Assembly: GCF_002869765.1 (NCBI RefSeq) | Contig: NZ_PNOR01000008.1 | Location: 1 to 64,000 of the forward strand | Direction of reading: 5' to 3' | Length of the DNA stretch: 64,000 nucleotides | From: Deinococcus planocerae | GTDB taxonomy: Bacteria > Deinococcota > Deinococci > Deinococcales > Deinococcaceae | Part shown: positions 31,985-43,972 of the stretch, in pieces | How the letters are laid out: each line of letters opens with the position of its first letter | Position numbering within the stretch: the first letter of the stretch is position 1 | Notes under the pieces: model-generated | Database searches by the model: none | Told to the model about the DNA's origin: nothing | The model's input: only the letters and a program-made list of their open reading frames with translations | Made by a program: the position numbers and the translations under genes

Positions 31985-32899
31985 TCAACGGGAGGCCGGG
32001 GGCTGGGAGAGCCGGGTCAGGGCCCGCTGCCCCGCGCGCACGTAGGCGCCCTGGCCGCTTTCCCTCCCGAAGGTGAGGTCCGCGACCGCCCGGCACGCGG
32101 CGAACCAGCGGGCGCGTTCCAGGGTGGGTCCGTCCACCGGGCCGTACGCCCCGAGGGCCGCGTGGAGCAGCGCGTCCCCGCCCCAGTGGAGGAGGCCGGA
32201 GAGGTCGCGCGCCGGGTCGCCCAGCGCGGCGTCGCTCCAGTCGATCACGCCCGTCACGTTGCCCCCCTCGTCGAGCAGGACGTGCTCGGCTGCGAGGTCG
32301 CCGTGGATGAGGCATCCGGCGACGTGCCCGGTGGGGGGCGGGTGGGCGAACACGTCCCGCCAGCGCCGCCCCACCTCCGGGGACACCTCCCCGCCGTCCA
32401 CCGCGAGGGCGAGGTCACGGGACGCGTCGCGCGACCACTCTTCGAGCCGGGGGTCGTCGTCCTCCTCCACCCCGAGCGCGCGGGCCTCCCCCGCCGGGAG
32501 GTCGTGCAATCGGCGCAGAAAGGTGCCGAGGTCGTGTCCGATGACGGCGAACCCGGTGGGCCCGGTCTCCAGCAACAGGGCGGGCGTTCCCGCGAGCCTC
32601 GCGTAACCGGCGTAGGTCACGCCCGCGTCCGGGCGGGGCGGACGGACCACCCCGTCCACCGGGAGGGCCAGCGGGAGCCGGGGGGCCAGCCACGCCGTAA
32701 GCCTCGCCTCGGTCAGGAGGGCGGTGGCCGCGCCCGCGCGCTTCGGAAACCGGAAGACGTACTCCCCGCCGACATCGAACGCGAGGTGATCGGTCCCCTC
32801 CCCGAGCAGCGTGACGCCCAGGTGCGCCAGCTCGGGAAAATCCGCCCGGATGAGCGCCGCAGCCGTAGGCAGGTCGACCCTTCGTGCCGAGTCGGTCAT
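31985..32899 (-). CDS. Aminoglycoside phosphotransferase-like kinase
   Basis: 304 aa of the APH/choline-kinase fold. The nucleotide lobe has LGEGTDHLAFDVGGEYVFRF (with the Lys of FPKR); the Brenner motif is IHGDLAAEHVLLD, in which His replaces the usual Asn; the metal site is VIDWSDAALGDPARDL. Substrate unknown; many such proteins phosphorylate small metabolites and do not confer resistance. The start at 32899 is set by TACCCT 6 nt upstream; a longer frame from 32929 would cross the -10 element. Confidence 0.83.
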   Translation of the reverse strand: MTDSARRVDLPTAAALIRADFPELAHLGVTLLGEGTDHLAFDVGGEYVFRFPKRAGAATALLTEARLTAWLAPRLPLALPVDGVVRPPRPDAGVTYAGYARLAGTPALLLETGPTGFAVIGHDLGTFLRRLHDLPAGEARALGVEEDDDPRLEEWSRDASRDLALAVDGGEVSPEVGRRWRDVFAHPPPTGHVAGCLIHGDLAAEHVLLDEGGNVTGVIDWSDAALGDPARDLSGLLHWGGDALLHAALGAYGPVDGPTLERARWFAACRAVADLTFGRESGQGAYVRAGQRALTRLSQPPASR

Positions 32900-32961
32900 G
32901 GGGAGAGGGTACAGGGGACCGGCCCCCATGACGAAGGCTCGGTCCTGGTCGGGGGCGCCGC

Positions 32962-33816
32962 CTAGGTCGAGGACCCGGACAGGAACTCGGCCAGGAGGTT
33001 GTTCACCCGCACGGGCTCGTCGCGCATGACCCAGTGGCTCGCGCGGGGCAGGCGCACCACCCGCACCCCCGGCACCCAGCGCTCCAGCCCGTCCGCGTGC
33101 TCGGGAAGAAGGGCCACGTCACGCTGGCCCCAGATCACCAGCGTGGGCACCCGCACCTGCCCCCCGGGCGCGCCCTTCCGGCGGACCTGCCGGGAGCGCC
33201 GCAGCGCCCGGTAGTAGTTGATCATGCCCGTCGCCGCACCCGGCTGGTCCCACGCCTGGCGGTACAGGCGCCGGTCTTCATCGGTGTAGGCCCGCGGGTT
33301 CGTGCCGCGGAGCGCCCACGCGCCGAAGCGGTGCAGGAACCGTTCGGGCAGCCAGGGGAGCTGGAAGAAGAAGATGTACCACGACCGCCGCCACTGCTCG
33401 GGCTTGCGGGCCACCTGCCGCGCCCGGGCCGGATGCGGCGCGTTGAGGATCACCAGCCGCCGCACGACCTCCGGCTGCCGGATCGCCAGCGCCCAGGCGA
33501 CGATGCCGCCCCAGTCGTGGCCCACCACGTGCGCCCGCCCGCCCCCCAGCGCGCGGATCAGGGCCGCCACGTCCTCCTGGAGGGTGCCCACCCGGTAGGC
33601 GTCCACCCCGGGCGGCTTCTCGCTGAGGTTGTAGCCCCGCAGGTCGGGGGCGACCACCCGGAAGCCCGCGCGCGCGAGGGGCCCGATCTGCCGCTCCCAC
33701 GACCGCCAGAACTCGGGAAAGCCGTGGAGCAGCACGACGAGGGGGCCCCGGGGATCGCCCGCCTCGACGTAGTGGAGGCGCACCCCGTTCACGACGATCT
33801 GCTGATGGGTCGGCAT
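32962..33816 (-). CDS. Epoxide-hydrolase-like alpha/beta hydrolase
   Basis: 284 aa. [10 protein letters not shown] (oxyanion hole, near 31-40) and the nucleophile elbow GHDWGG (Asp near 100) match epoxide hydrolases; the acid is in GQRDVALL and the base His in RASHWVM. Lid residues around the tyrosines in [11 protein letters not shown] and INYYRALRR are as expected for epoxide ring opening. Cytoplasmic, no signal. It could also be a haloalkane dehalogenase relative, but the HGFPE motif favours epoxides. AAGACT 7 nt before ATG is a weak -10. Confidence 0.82.
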   Translation of the reverse strand: MPTHQQIVVNGVRLHYVEAGDPRGPLVVLLHGFPEFWRSWERQIGPLARAGFRVVAPDLRGYNLSEKPPGVDAYRVGTLQEDVAALIRALGGGRAHVVGHDWGGIVAWALAIRQPEVVRRLVILNAPHPARARQVARKPEQWRRSWYIFFFQLPWLPERFLHRFGAWALRGTNPRAYTDEDRRLYRQAWDQPGAATGMINYYRALRRSRQVRRKGAPGGQVRVPTLVIWGQRDVALLPEHADGLERWVPGVRVVRLPRASHWVMRDEPVRVNNLLAEFLSGSST

Positions 33817-33901
33817 ACCGGGCAGTCTTCCCGACGGGCGGGCGGGATCGGTGCGAGGAGGGGAAACGTTTCTTGACCTGGGCGGCATGACCTTTCCCGC
33901 C

Positions 33902-35650
33902 TCACCCCCCCGCCCGTTCGAGCCGCGTTCCGGGGGCGCCGGGGTCCGCTTCCCCCTCGCGCGGGAGCAGCCGCCACGCCCCCACGTCGAGCAGGCCGCG
34001 CGGGGTGAGCTTGAGGGCCGGAATGACGCTCAGGCCCAGGAAACTCAGGGTGGTGACGGGGTAGGGGAGGGTGCAGCCGAGCGACCGGACCGCCGCCGTC
34101 ACCCCCGCGAGCCGGGCGGCGGCCTCGTCCGGGGGCAGGTCGCTCATCAGCCCCGCGAAGGGGAGGGGGAGATGAGCGCGCACCTCACCCCCCGCGACGA
34201 CGACCACGCCGCCGCCGAGGTCCTCCAGGGCCCGGCCCGCCGCCCGGACGTCCGCGTCCGTGCCGCCGAGCACCGCGACGTGGTGGGCGTCGTGCAAGAC
34301 GCTCACCGCCAGGGCGCCCCCCGTCATCCCCGTGCCCGAGGTCCAGCACGCCGCGTGTTCTCCCCGCCCGTAGCGGTCGGCGACGACGAGCCGCGCGTCC
34401 CCGGTGCCCGGCCTGCCCGCCCCGGTCGTGATCTGCCCCCGGCGCACCTCCATCACGGGCCAGTGACCGGGAACCTCGAAGGTCGCCCGGTCCCACCCCG
34501 GCCCGAGGTTCACCCCGCCGCCGGGCAGGGGTGGGGTGACGCCCCCGGCCCGCGCCTCCTGCCCGCCCACGAAGGTCTCCAGCACCTCGAAGCCCTGAAG
34601 GTCGCGCAACAGCACGAAGTCGGCGTGGTAGCCGGGCGCGACGAGTCCGAGGTCGTGCAGGCCCCAGTATTCGGCGGGGTTGCAGGTCACGAGCGCCACC
34701 GCGTCCGCGGGGTGGAGGCCGCCCGCCACGCACGCGCGCAGGAGGCGGTCGAGGTGCCCCAGCGTCAGCAGCTCGTCCACGCTCACGTCGTCGCTGACGA
34801 GCATGGCGCGGCGGGGGCGCTCACGGAGGACGGGGAGCAGGGCCTCCAGGTTCCGGGCCGCCGACCCCTCGCGGACCATCAGCCACAGCCCGGCGCGCAG
34901 CCGCTCGCCCGCCTCCTGCGGGGTGGTCGCCTCGTGGTCGGAGTGGACGCCCGCCGCCGCGTAGGCCATCAGGTCGCGGCCCGTGACGCCCGCCGCGTGG
35001 CCGTCCACCCTACGGCCCCGGCCCGCGCCCAGCACGTCCCAGACGCCGGGGTCGCCGCCGAGCACGCCGGGGTAGTTCATCAGCTCGGCGAGGCCCAGGA
35101 CGCCGGGGAGGCGCAGGGCGGAGGCCACCTCCGCCGCGTCCATCCGCGCCCCGCCCCGCTCGAACTCGCTCGCGGGCACGCACGACGGCACCGAGGCGAA
35201 GACGCGCAGGCCCGACCCCCGCCCCGCCTCCAGCATCCAGGCGAGGCCGGGTGCCCCCAGCACGTTCACGACCTCGTGCGGCTCGGCGACCACCGCCGTC
35301 GTGCCGCGCGGCAACACGGCCCCGGCGAAGCGGGCGGGGGTCAGCAGACTCGACTCGATGTGGACGTGGGCGTCCATGAAGCCCGGCGCGAGGAAGGCCC
35401 CGCGCGCCTCCACCGTCCGCGCCGCCCGCGCGCCCGCGCCCGTCCCCACCAGGGCGGCGACCCTCCCCTCCGCGACAAGCACGTCCGCCCCGAAGACCTC
35501 GCCCGTCGCGGGCTGCACCACACTCGCCCCGCGCACGAGGAGGTCGCCCTCCTCCAGCCCGCGCGCCACGCGCACCAGCCGCTCGCGCCCCGCCCGTTCC
35601 CCGCCTGCCTCCGGTGCCTCCATGTCGCAGTCTAAGCGGGGGGTCGTCAT
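33902..35650 (-). CDS. ade: Adenine deaminase
   Basis: 582-aa amidohydrolase-superfamily enzyme that converts adenine to hypoxanthine. The metal-site motif [14 protein letters not shown] (near 88-101), [27 protein letters not shown] and [12 protein letters not shown] are Ade signatures, and the C-terminal Ade domain ([14 protein letters not shown]) is complete. ATG 35650 lies 5 nt after the upstream gene's stop with GGAGG 8 nt before it, so it is co-transcribed with the zinc-ribbon/HEPN-like gene. Confidence 0.92.
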   Translation of the reverse strand: MTTPRLDCDMEAPEAGGERAGRERLVRVARGLEEGDLLVRGASVVQPATGEVFGADVLVAEGRVAALVGTGAGARAARTVEARGAFLAPGFMDAHVHIESSLLTPARFAGAVLPRGTTAVVAEPHEVVNVLGAPGLAWMLEAGRGSGLRVFASVPSCVPASEFERGGARMDAAEVASALRLPGVLGLAELMNYPGVLGGDPGVWDVLGAGRGRRVDGHAAGVTGRDLMAYAAAGVHSDHEATTPQEAGERLRAGLWLMVREGSAARNLEALLPVLRERPRRAMLVSDDVSVDELLTLGHLDRLLRACVAGGLHPADAVALVTCNPAEYWGLHDLGLVAPGYHADFVLLRDLQGFEVLETFVGGQEARAGGVTPPLPGGGVNLGPGWDRATFEVPGHWPVMEVRRGQITTGAGRPGTGDARLVVADRYGRGEHAACWTSGTGMTGGALAVSVLHDAHHVAVLGGTDADVRAAGRALEDLGGGVVVVAGGEVRAHLPLPFAGLMSDLPPDEAAARLAGVTAAVRSLGCTLPYPVTTLSFLGLSVIPALKLTPRGLLDVGAWRLLPREGEADPGAPGTRLERAGG

Positions 35651-35655
35651 CCCGG

Positions 35656-36438
35656 CTACCTCCCCTTGAGGGGCCCCGGCCCCGCGCCCCGCTCGGCGAG
35701 GGCCCACGCGAAGGCCTGGGCGTCGTTGAGAGGCGGGGTGGAGGCCGCCCTGGTCGGCGTCTCCCCGCCCTCGGGGGAGGCGAGGCGCCGCGCCCGGAAC
35801 ATGCCCGGATGCTCCTCGAACACGGCCACCACATCGTCGGGGAGCCCCGCGAGGTGCGCCGCAAAGGCCTGTTCCTGGGCGAGTTCGGCCTGCGCCGCGC
35901 CCGGCCCCAGCTCGGTGAGCAGGCGGTCGATCAGCCCGAAGACGCGCGCCGCGTACGCCTCGACCTCCTCGCGGCGCGGCAGGGCGCCCCGGTGAATCAC
36001 CCGGTTGCGGAAGTCGCTCCCCAGCGCCCCCGGGGTCAGGAAGTCGGGCGCGCGCCCCTCGCGCAGCAGGTAGGCCAGGGCGAACATCCCCAGTTGCCGC
36101 TCGGACTGGCTCGCCACGTGCCGCCAGGTGCCGTCGAGCGCCGTCAGGGCCTCCCCGAAGCCCAGCGCCGTGTCCGCCGAGCGCTCCAGCGCGTACGCCC
36201 GGACGTAGAACTCGAAGAACCGTTCGAGCGCCGCCGAAAAAGACGCCACCGCCTCGCGCGCGTAGCCCTCCAGCAGGGCCCGGGTGCCCAGGTCGAAGAG
36301 CACCTCGAACTTGTGCTTGCGCACGAACACGACGTAGCGCGCCCCGCACGCCGGACACGTCAGGTCGTGGATCAGGCTGTCCGCGAACTCGGCGGGCACC
36401 TCACGCGCGCACCCGGGGCAGGTGGTGGGGAAATTCAT
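35656..36438 (-). CDS. Zinc-ribbon protein with HEPN-like motif
   Basis: 260 aa. The N terminus is a zinc ribbon (CPGC at 8-11 and CPAC at 28-31). A long helical domain follows, with FRNRVIHRG near 150: an R-x4-H motif, the signature of HEPN RNases, in the local context typical of Apea-like HEPN domains. The C-terminal 80 residues are helical and Pro-rich at the end. RNase activity is possible but unproven; it could be an RNA-binding or structural HEPN. TAGACT lies 6 nt before ATG. ade follows after 5 bp. Confidence 0.7.
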   Translation of the reverse strand: MNFPTTCPGCAREVPAEFADSLIHDLTCPACGARYVVFVRKHKFEVLFDLGTRALLEGYAREAVASFSAALERFFEFYVRAYALERSADTALGFGEALTALDGTWRHVASQSERQLGMFALAYLLREGRAPDFLTPGALGSDFRNRVIHRGALPRREEVEAYAARVFGLIDRLLTELGPGAAQAELAQEQAFAAHLAGLPDDVVAVFEEHPGMFRARRLASPEGGETPTRAASTPPLNDAQAFAWALAERGAGPGPLKGR

Positions 36439-36459
36439 GGGGGAAGTCTAGGGCCCCGG

Positions 36460-37194
36460 CTACTGCACGTTGCGGGCGAGCATCTGGAGGGTGTAGGGGC
36501 CGGTCGTCGGCGTGAAGGTGGTGATTCCCCGCGCCCGGTGCTTGCCCTGGAAGGCCAGCGAGACGACGCCCGTCCGGGCCACCGGGTCGTACGTGTACCC
36601 GAAGGGGGTGATGGTCCCGCCCGCCTGGTCCCGCGAGGTCAGCAGGTCGGCGACGAGGGAAGGCGTCATGTCCACGAAGGCGCCGGTCGTCTTGAAGCCC
36701 GCGAGGAAGGGGGCGCAGTCGGCGGTCGGCGTCGGCGCGCAGCGGGCGCGGTACTCGCGCAGGATCACGACGCGGTTGGCCGGGTCGTCCGCCCAACTGT
36801 CCGCCACCTTGTCGGGGTCGGTGGCGGCCCACCCGGAGCGGGGTTCGACCCGGTAGACGAGCTGGAGGTACTGCCGGTTGTAGACGACCGAGCCTCCGCT
36901 GGCCTCCGCCCGGTCCTCGGGCACGAGGACGGCGAGGCAGGGGGTCGTGGCGTCGCACCCGCCGCCGTTGACCGTGAAGCCGGAGGTCCGCACGGCGAGC
37001 GCCGACCGCACCCGGTCTCCCACGTACCCGGTCACGTCGTTGAGTTCGCCCAGGCGTTGCGAGAGCGCGTTCGTGCGCGCCGAGACGCTCAGGGTGGAGG
37101 TCTGCCAGTTCGTCACGAGCGCGAAGATGATCCCCATCAGGCTCATCGCCACGAGGAGTTCGACCAGGGTCAGGCCCGCCCGGGCCCCCCTCAC
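36460..37194 (-). CDS. Type IV minor pilin, PilW-like
   Basis: 244 aa. The prepilin peptidase site is RAG/LTLVELLVAM at the N terminus, with the conserved Glu5 and a long hydrophobic helix; a globular domain with two Cys pairs follows. It is the last gene of the minor pilin operon. Its GTG start overlaps the preceding stop (GTGA). Minor pilins prime type IV pili or pseudopili used in DNA uptake or motility; which machine is served cannot be told from here. Confidence 0.83.
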   Translation of the reverse strand: MRGARAGLTLVELLVAMSLMGIIFALVTNWQTSTLSVSARTNALSQRLGELNDVTGYVGDRVRSALAVRTSGFTVNGGGCDATTPCLAVLVPEDRAEASGGSVVYNRQYLQLVYRVEPRSGWAATDPDKVADSWADDPANRVVILREYRARCAPTPTADCAPFLAGFKTTGAFVDMTPSLVADLLTSRDQAGGTITPFGYTYDPVARTGVVSLAFQGKHRARGITTFTPTTGPYTLQMLARNVQ

Positions 37195-37568
37195 GCCGGT
37201 CTCCCCACGTCGAGCACGAAGGTCTGGGTGGGCTGGCTCGGGTGCGTGCAGCTCAGGGTCACGCGCTTGATGAGCACGGGCGACGTGCCGAGCTGGTTTG
37301 CGACCGCCCCCGTGCAGGTGTAGCCCGCGCCGGACGGGACGGGGGGAAGGGTGCCCGTGTCGAAGCCCGCCTGGGTGCTGTACCTCACCCGCACCCCCTC
37401 CATGAACCCCTTGGCCCCGACCGTCACCGCCTGATCCGCCCGGGTCTGCCCGTTGAGCTTGAAGATCGCCGGGAACGTCGCCAGCACGGCGACCGACACG
37501 ACCGCGAAGATGGCGAGTGCGACGAGCACCTCGATCAGGGTCAGGCCCCGCTCCGAGCCTCCCCTCAC
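37191..37568 (-). CDS. Type IV minor pilin, PilV-like
   Basis: 125 aa. The class III signal SERG/LTLIEVLVALAIF has the prepilin cleavage Gly and Glu5. The short globular domain has two Cys (YTCTGA, LSCTHP) that may pair. GTG 37568 overlaps the stop of the upstream pilin (GTGA), and its own stop overlaps the downstream one. Codons upstream in frame lie inside the previous gene and do not look coding. Confidence 0.83.
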   Translation of the reverse strand: MRGGSERGLTLIEVLVALAIFAVVSVAVLATFPAIFKLNGQTRADQAVTVGAKGFMEGVRVRYSTQAGFDTGTLPPVPSGAGYTCTGAVANQLGTSPVLIKRVTLSCTHPSQPTQTFVLDVGRPA

Positions 37569-38035
37569 TGGAAGATCACCTTCCCGAAGACGCCCGTCAG
37601 GCGCAGCGTCCGCTTGAGGGTGAGGTTGGTGGCCCACGTCACCTCGTAGGTCGCGGGCGTGTTCTCGGTCGTGCCGTACGGGGGGGTGAAGCTCACGGTG
37701 CCGCCTCCCCCCGTCACGCTGAGGGTGGTGCCGGGGGGCAGGGCGTAGGTCTGGGCGGTGCCCCCGCTCGGCAGGCACACGGGCGTGCTGAACCTCCTGA
37801 TCTCGTACCCGGTGGCGCCCGAGGTGGCCCCCACGGGGGCGATCTGCCAACACGCGTTGGCCCGCTTGGCCCCGGTGCGCGCCCGGCTCACCGCCTGCGC
37901 GAACTGCTGCGCGCCCTCCGTCACGGCGGTGCTCGCCCGCCAGCGCGCGAGATTCACCATCCCGACCGCCGCGAGAATCCCGATGATCGCCACGACCACG
38001 AGCAGCTCGATCAGGGAAAAGCCCCGGGTCCTCAC
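37565..38035 (-). CDS. Type IV minor pilin, GspH/FimT-like
   Basis: 156 aa. Begins MRTRG/FSLIELLVVVAIIGIL, a classical prepilin N terminus, then a GspH/FimT-like beta domain with two Cys (NACWQIAP, PVCLPSG). The GTG start overlaps the stop of the upstream PilX-like gene. FimT-type pilins bind DNA during natural transformation in some bacteria, so a part in competence is possible, but not shown by the sequence. Confidence 0.85.
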   Translation of the reverse strand: MRTRGFSLIELLVVVAIIGILAAVGMVNLARWRASTAVTEGAQQFAQAVSRARTGAKRANACWQIAPVGATSGATGYEIRRFSTPVCLPSGGTAQTYALPPGTTLSVTGGGGTVSFTPPYGTTENTPATYEVTWATNLTLKRTLRLTGVFGKVIFQ

Positions 38036-39636
38036 TGCTGCCTCCAGGTGCCGGGCTCGGTCTGCACCCGGAAGACGCCCCGGGCGTTCAGAAGCTGGCT
38101 CCGGAGGGACACGGCGTCGTAGTTGATGAGCAGGCTGCCCGTCGCCTGGGTGGTCGTGTCGTCGGTGGTGATGCCCTCGATGGGCCCGCCGCGCACGGCG
38201 ATGGCCCCGTTGAGGGTCATGTTGCCGTTGAACTTCCCGCCCTGGTTGCCGCGGATGTAGATCATACCGTCGAAGGTCACGTTGCCGTTGATGTTGGAGT
38301 TGATGTCGCCGTCCACGATCAGGACGCCGCTGCCCCGCGCGTTCCCCGAGAAGATGCGGTCGAAGTCGGCGGCGGAGACGCGCTTGATCTCGCCCTGGGG
38401 CAGGGTGGGGTCGTTGTCCAGCGGCACGAGGTCGTTGAGTTCCTCGTCGCTCAGCCCGAAGAGCTGCTCGGTGAAGAAGGGGTCGGAGGGGTTGCCGGGG
38501 GTGGGCGAGGCGAGCAGGGGATCGCGCTCGCCCGCGCAGAGGGTCGAGGTCGTGCAGTCGTTCGTCGTCTGCCCGCCGCTCGTCATGCTGATGTCGTCGA
38601 GTTTGTTGCTCTTGGCGGTGATGTCCGCGGCGCTGCGCATCCCGGTCACGTCCCGGAAGACCTGCGTCCCCTCGGGCAGGCTCGCCGGGGCGCCCGAGGG
38701 CCAGCCCAGCCGCACGGTCCCGTTCCCCGCGTCGACGGCCTGAACGGTGGCCGCCTTCCCGGCGATGGTCAGCTCCTCGCCGACGAGGAAGTCCCCCGCG
38801 TTGGACACCCTGAGGTCGCCCGGGTTCCCCACGGTGGGGGAGGTCTGCGCCACCGCGTTGAGCATCACCGTGACGTCGCCGCTGAGGGTGAGCGGAGCGG
38901 TGGGCGAGGTGGGCAGGACGCGCACGAGGCTCAGCGAGGCCTCCTCCTTGCCGTCCACCCGGAAGGTCGCGCCGTTGACCCGCACGTAGTCGCCCACCAG
39001 AACGGCGCCCGTGTCCTCGACGGGCAGGGTGACGCCCGGTTGCAGCGCGGGCAGCGAGAGGGGCGTCCCGCCGCTTCTGACCCGGGTCGCCACCCCGTCG
39101 TTGGCGCGGCCCTCGGTGCGCTGGTTGCCATTGCTCGCGTCGATGGCGGGCAGCGAGGTCAGCCCGGCCCGCGAGCGGAAGGTGCGCGGCAACCGGGCGT
39201 TCGTCACCACGTAGTCCTGAACGACGACCTTCGCGGCGCCGGGCGCGCTCCCCTGCGACCGCAGGGTGAAGGTGGCCCCGGTCGTCTTGGGCGTGACGTT
39301 CAGCAGGCTCAGCTCCGCCGTCCCCGCCGTGCCCAGGGAATACGTGCCCAGCGTGCCCAGCCAGGCGGTCAGCTCGCTCGTCCGCGTGCCCGTGTAGGGC
39401 GACGTTCTGGCGAGGCTCCCGACCCGCGCGGCGAAGGTGTTCTGCCCGCTCTCGGCCACGAGCAGGGCCTGGTAGGCGCCGCGCTCGTCCACCCCGCCCC
39501 CCCGCGCCCCGAGCGCGAGGGTGGCCGTCGTGCTCACCACGGCCATCAGGATGATCGCGGTGAACAGCAGCACGACCACCAGGGCGACGCCCTCCTCGTG
39601 GCGGTCTCCGGGAGCGCGGTCAGCTTGTTGTCTCAT
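38032..39636 (-). CDS. PilX-like pilus assembly protein with repetitive C terminus
   Basis: 534 aa. A short basic/acidic N terminus leads to one hydrophobic helix (EGVALVVVLLFTAIILMAV, near 15-33), as in PilX-type minor pilin components. A large, mainly beta domain follows; near residues 445-495 strand repeats (INGNVTFDGMIYIRG, FNGNMTLNGAIAVRG) suggest a small beta-helix. It is the first gene of the four-gene pilin operon. TAAGCT (plus-strand 39643-39648) lies 6 nt before ATG, so the operon mRNA starts at this codon. Confidence 0.8.
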   Translation of the reverse strand: MRQQADRAPGDRHEEGVALVVVLLFTAIILMAVVSTTATLALGARGGGVDERGAYQALLVAESGQNTFAARVGSLARTSPYTGTRTSELTAWLGTLGTYSLGTAGTAELSLLNVTPKTTGATFTLRSQGSAPGAAKVVVQDYVVTNARLPRTFRSRAGLTSLPAIDASNGNQRTEGRANDGVATRVRSGGTPLSLPALQPGVTLPVEDTGAVLVGDYVRVNGATFRVDGKEEASLSLVRVLPTSPTAPLTLSGDVTVMLNAVAQTSPTVGNPGDLRVSNAGDFLVGEELTIAGKAATVQAVDAGNGTVRLGWPSGAPASLPEGTQVFRDVTGMRSAADITAKSNKLDDISMTSGGQTTNDCTTSTLCAGERDPLLASPTPGNPSDPFFTEQLFGLSDEELNDLVPLDNDPTLPQGEIKRVSAADFDRIFSGNARGSGVLIVDGDINSNINGNVTFDGMIYIRGNQGGKFNGNMTLNGAIAVRGGPIEGITTDDTTTQATGSLLINYDAVSLRSQLLNARGVFRVQTEPGTWRQQ

Positions 39637-39737
39637 GAAGTCAGCTTAAGGTCGAATGAGAACAGGCGGAACACCCGTCTGGGGGTCACCCGGCGGGGCG
39701 AAAACTTCACGGCAGGCGCGCGTGGGTGCGCCGGGGC

Positions 39738-40823
39738 TCACCTCGGGGAGGTACCCTCCGGCAGCCGCGTTCCGGACGGCGCGATCACGTAGCCCAGCCC
39801 CCCGCTGTGGGTCAGCCACAGCCGCTCGAAGGCCGCGCGCGGGTAGGTCCGGCGCACACCCGCGTCGCTGGGGGCGGCGGGGTCGTTCAGGACCGGGTTC
39901 CCCGCCGCGTCGAAGCCCACGAGGACCATCAGGTGCCCGTCGCTGTAGCTCAGGGGCGCGCCGGGCAGTTCACCCTTCTTCCACCCCAGGCTGACCGCCA
40001 GCGGCACCCCCGCCGCCGTGTACCGCTCGGCCTCCGCGAGGCTGGGCAGCCGGGTGACGTAGGCGCGCAGGCCGTGGGCCCCCGCGTAGGCGGTGTTAAA
40101 GGGCCAGTTGCCCGTGCCGTCGTACGCCCGGTCGTAGGTGCCCCTCGCCGCCTGGGGCACGGTGACGTTCACCCCGTACCCCGCGAGGATCATGGAGACG
40201 CTCGTCGGGCTGCACCACACCTCGCCGCCGCCCTCGTAGAGCATCTGCGAGCGCCCGGGCACGTCGTTCACCTTGCCCCAGGCCCGGCGGTCGCCCGGCT
40301 GCCCCAGCCCCGCCGCCCGCTTCGCGCGGTCACTCGTGTTGAAGGCGAGCAGGCGCACGCCCGTCCCCGCCCCCCGCAGGGTCACCCGGTACTGGTAGGC
40401 GCCCGCCTTGCCACTGAGCCGCAGCGTGTCCGTCAGGACCTGCCCGGCCCCGTCCTTCTGCCCGTTCAGGCTGGTGCGCCCTTCGGCGCTGCTCCAGGTG
40501 CCGAAGGAAAACCAGCGGCTCCAGCCCGCCCCCGTCTGCGCCCGCACCTCCACGCTCACGCTGCCCCCGCCCGGCGTCACCGCGTTCCACGACGGCACGA
40601 GTTCGTCGAAGGGGGCGACCCCCAGCGGCGCACCCGTCAGCGTGCCCGTTTCCGCGCCGGGGGCGAGGGTGAGGAGGTCGCCGCGCACCTCCACCCCGCG
40701 CCGCTCGCCCACCGCCCAGTCGCCCGCGCGCTCGTGGAGGATGGTGGTGGAGTTGGGGTACGTCATCGTGAGGGCCTCCGCGCCGCCCGCGAGGAGCAGC
40801 GCCAGGAAGAGGATTGGGCGCAT
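39738..40823 (-). CDS. Secreted C39-like papain-fold peptidase
   Basis: 361 aa with a signal peptide (MRPILFLALLLAGGAEA). The first half is beta-rich. The second half holds a peptidase C39-like domain: catalytic Cys in GEVWCSPTSVSMIL (near residue 200), His in SDGHLMVLVGF and Asp/Asn in PVLNDPAAP, all in the right order. It resembles extracytoplasmic C39-family proteins rather than bacteriocin exporters, since no ABC domain is present. Substrate unknown. Confidence 0.8.
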   Translation of the reverse strand: MRPILFLALLLAGGAEALTMTYPNSTTILHERAGDWAVGERRGVEVRGDLLTLAPGAETGTLTGAPLGVAPFDELVPSWNAVTPGGGSVSVEVRAQTGAGWSRWFSFGTWSSAEGRTSLNGQKDGAGQVLTDTLRLSGKAGAYQYRVTLRGAGTGVRLLAFNTSDRAKRAAGLGQPGDRRAWGKVNDVPGRSQMLYEGGGEVWCSPTSVSMILAGYGVNVTVPQAARGTYDRAYDGTGNWPFNTAYAGAHGLRAYVTRLPSLAEAERYTAAGVPLAVSLGWKKGELPGAPLSYSDGHLMVLVGFDAAGNPVLNDPAAPSDAGVRRTYPRAAFERLWLTHSGGLGYVIAPSGTRLPEGTSPR

Positions 40824-40875
40824 ATGGGCGTGATTGTGACGTGCGCAGGGCTGGAGCGGGTGAGTCCGTCCCGCC

Positions 40876-41886
<1,011 letters not shown>

Positions 41887-41950
41887 AGGGGGGATTGTAG
41901 GGGGAGAGCGCCCGCCCCCGGCCAGCCTGCGTCGAAGGGCACGGCAGAGG

Positions 41951-41989
41951 AGCGGGGCGTCACCCCCCTCAGGAAGATGACGCCCCGCT
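41951..41989 (-). terminator. Hairpin downstream of the acyl-CoA ligase gene
   Basis: A perfect 12-bp stem (41951-41962 AGCGGGGCGTCA with 41978-41989), loop 15 nt, lies 11 nt after the ligase stop. The following minus-strand bases (CCTCTGCC) hold few T, so it may stabilise the 3' end as much as terminate. Confidence 0.55.
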
Positions 41990-42000
41990 CCGCCTGCCCC

Positions 42001-43689
<1,689 letters not shown>

Positions 43690-43764
43690 ACCTGACCTCC
43701 GAAAGGGGACGGCGCCGTCCGCTGTGGGCGCGGGCGCCGCAACTTGACCTTGAGTACGGGCGGC

Positions 43765-43793
43765 ATTCTAGCGGCAAGCTGAACCGAGTCCAA
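43765..43793 (-). promoter_or_regulatory. Consensus sigma-70-type promoter of the acyl-CoA ligase gene
   Basis: On the minus strand TTGGAC (43793-43788) and TAGAAT (43770-43765) are separated by exactly 17 bp. Transcription would begin near 43758 and give a leader of about 70 nt with a ribosome-binding site. It overlaps the end of the putative small gene at 43768-43950. Confidence 0.75.
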
Positions 43794-43950
43794 TCAAACC
43801 GGCCCGGCCACCGGGTCCCGCCCGTGCGGCGGCCTCGCCCATGCGCCATCCCGGGAGGGACGCGCAGACGCCGGGACGAGCACGCCTCAGGTCTCCCACC
43901 CACGCCAGGAACCGCCAGAACCACGCCCGCCTCCCCGAGTGGTGTCTCAT
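43768..43950 (-). CDS. Possible small basic protein
   Basis: 60 aa, Arg- and Trp-rich at the N terminus (RRAWFWRFLAWVGDLRRA could be an amphipathic helix), then Gly/Ala/Arg-rich. No family known. The argument for it is TACGCT 5 nt before the ATG, the spacing seen at real genes here. Against it: the composition is that of random high-GC sequence, and its last codons overlap the ligase promoter. Confidence 0.35.
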   Translation of the reverse strand: MRHHSGRRAWFWRFLAWVGDLRRARPGVCASLPGWRMGEAAARAGPGGRAGLIGLGSACR

Positions 43951-43972
43951 GCCCCAGCGTACCCGGCCCGGG

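Noticed and set aside
33902..36358. Extended adenine deaminase frame running into the upstream gene
   Set aside because: Upstream residues are a shadow of the zinc-ribbon/HEPN-like gene; ATG 35650 has a good ribosome-binding site and the family start.
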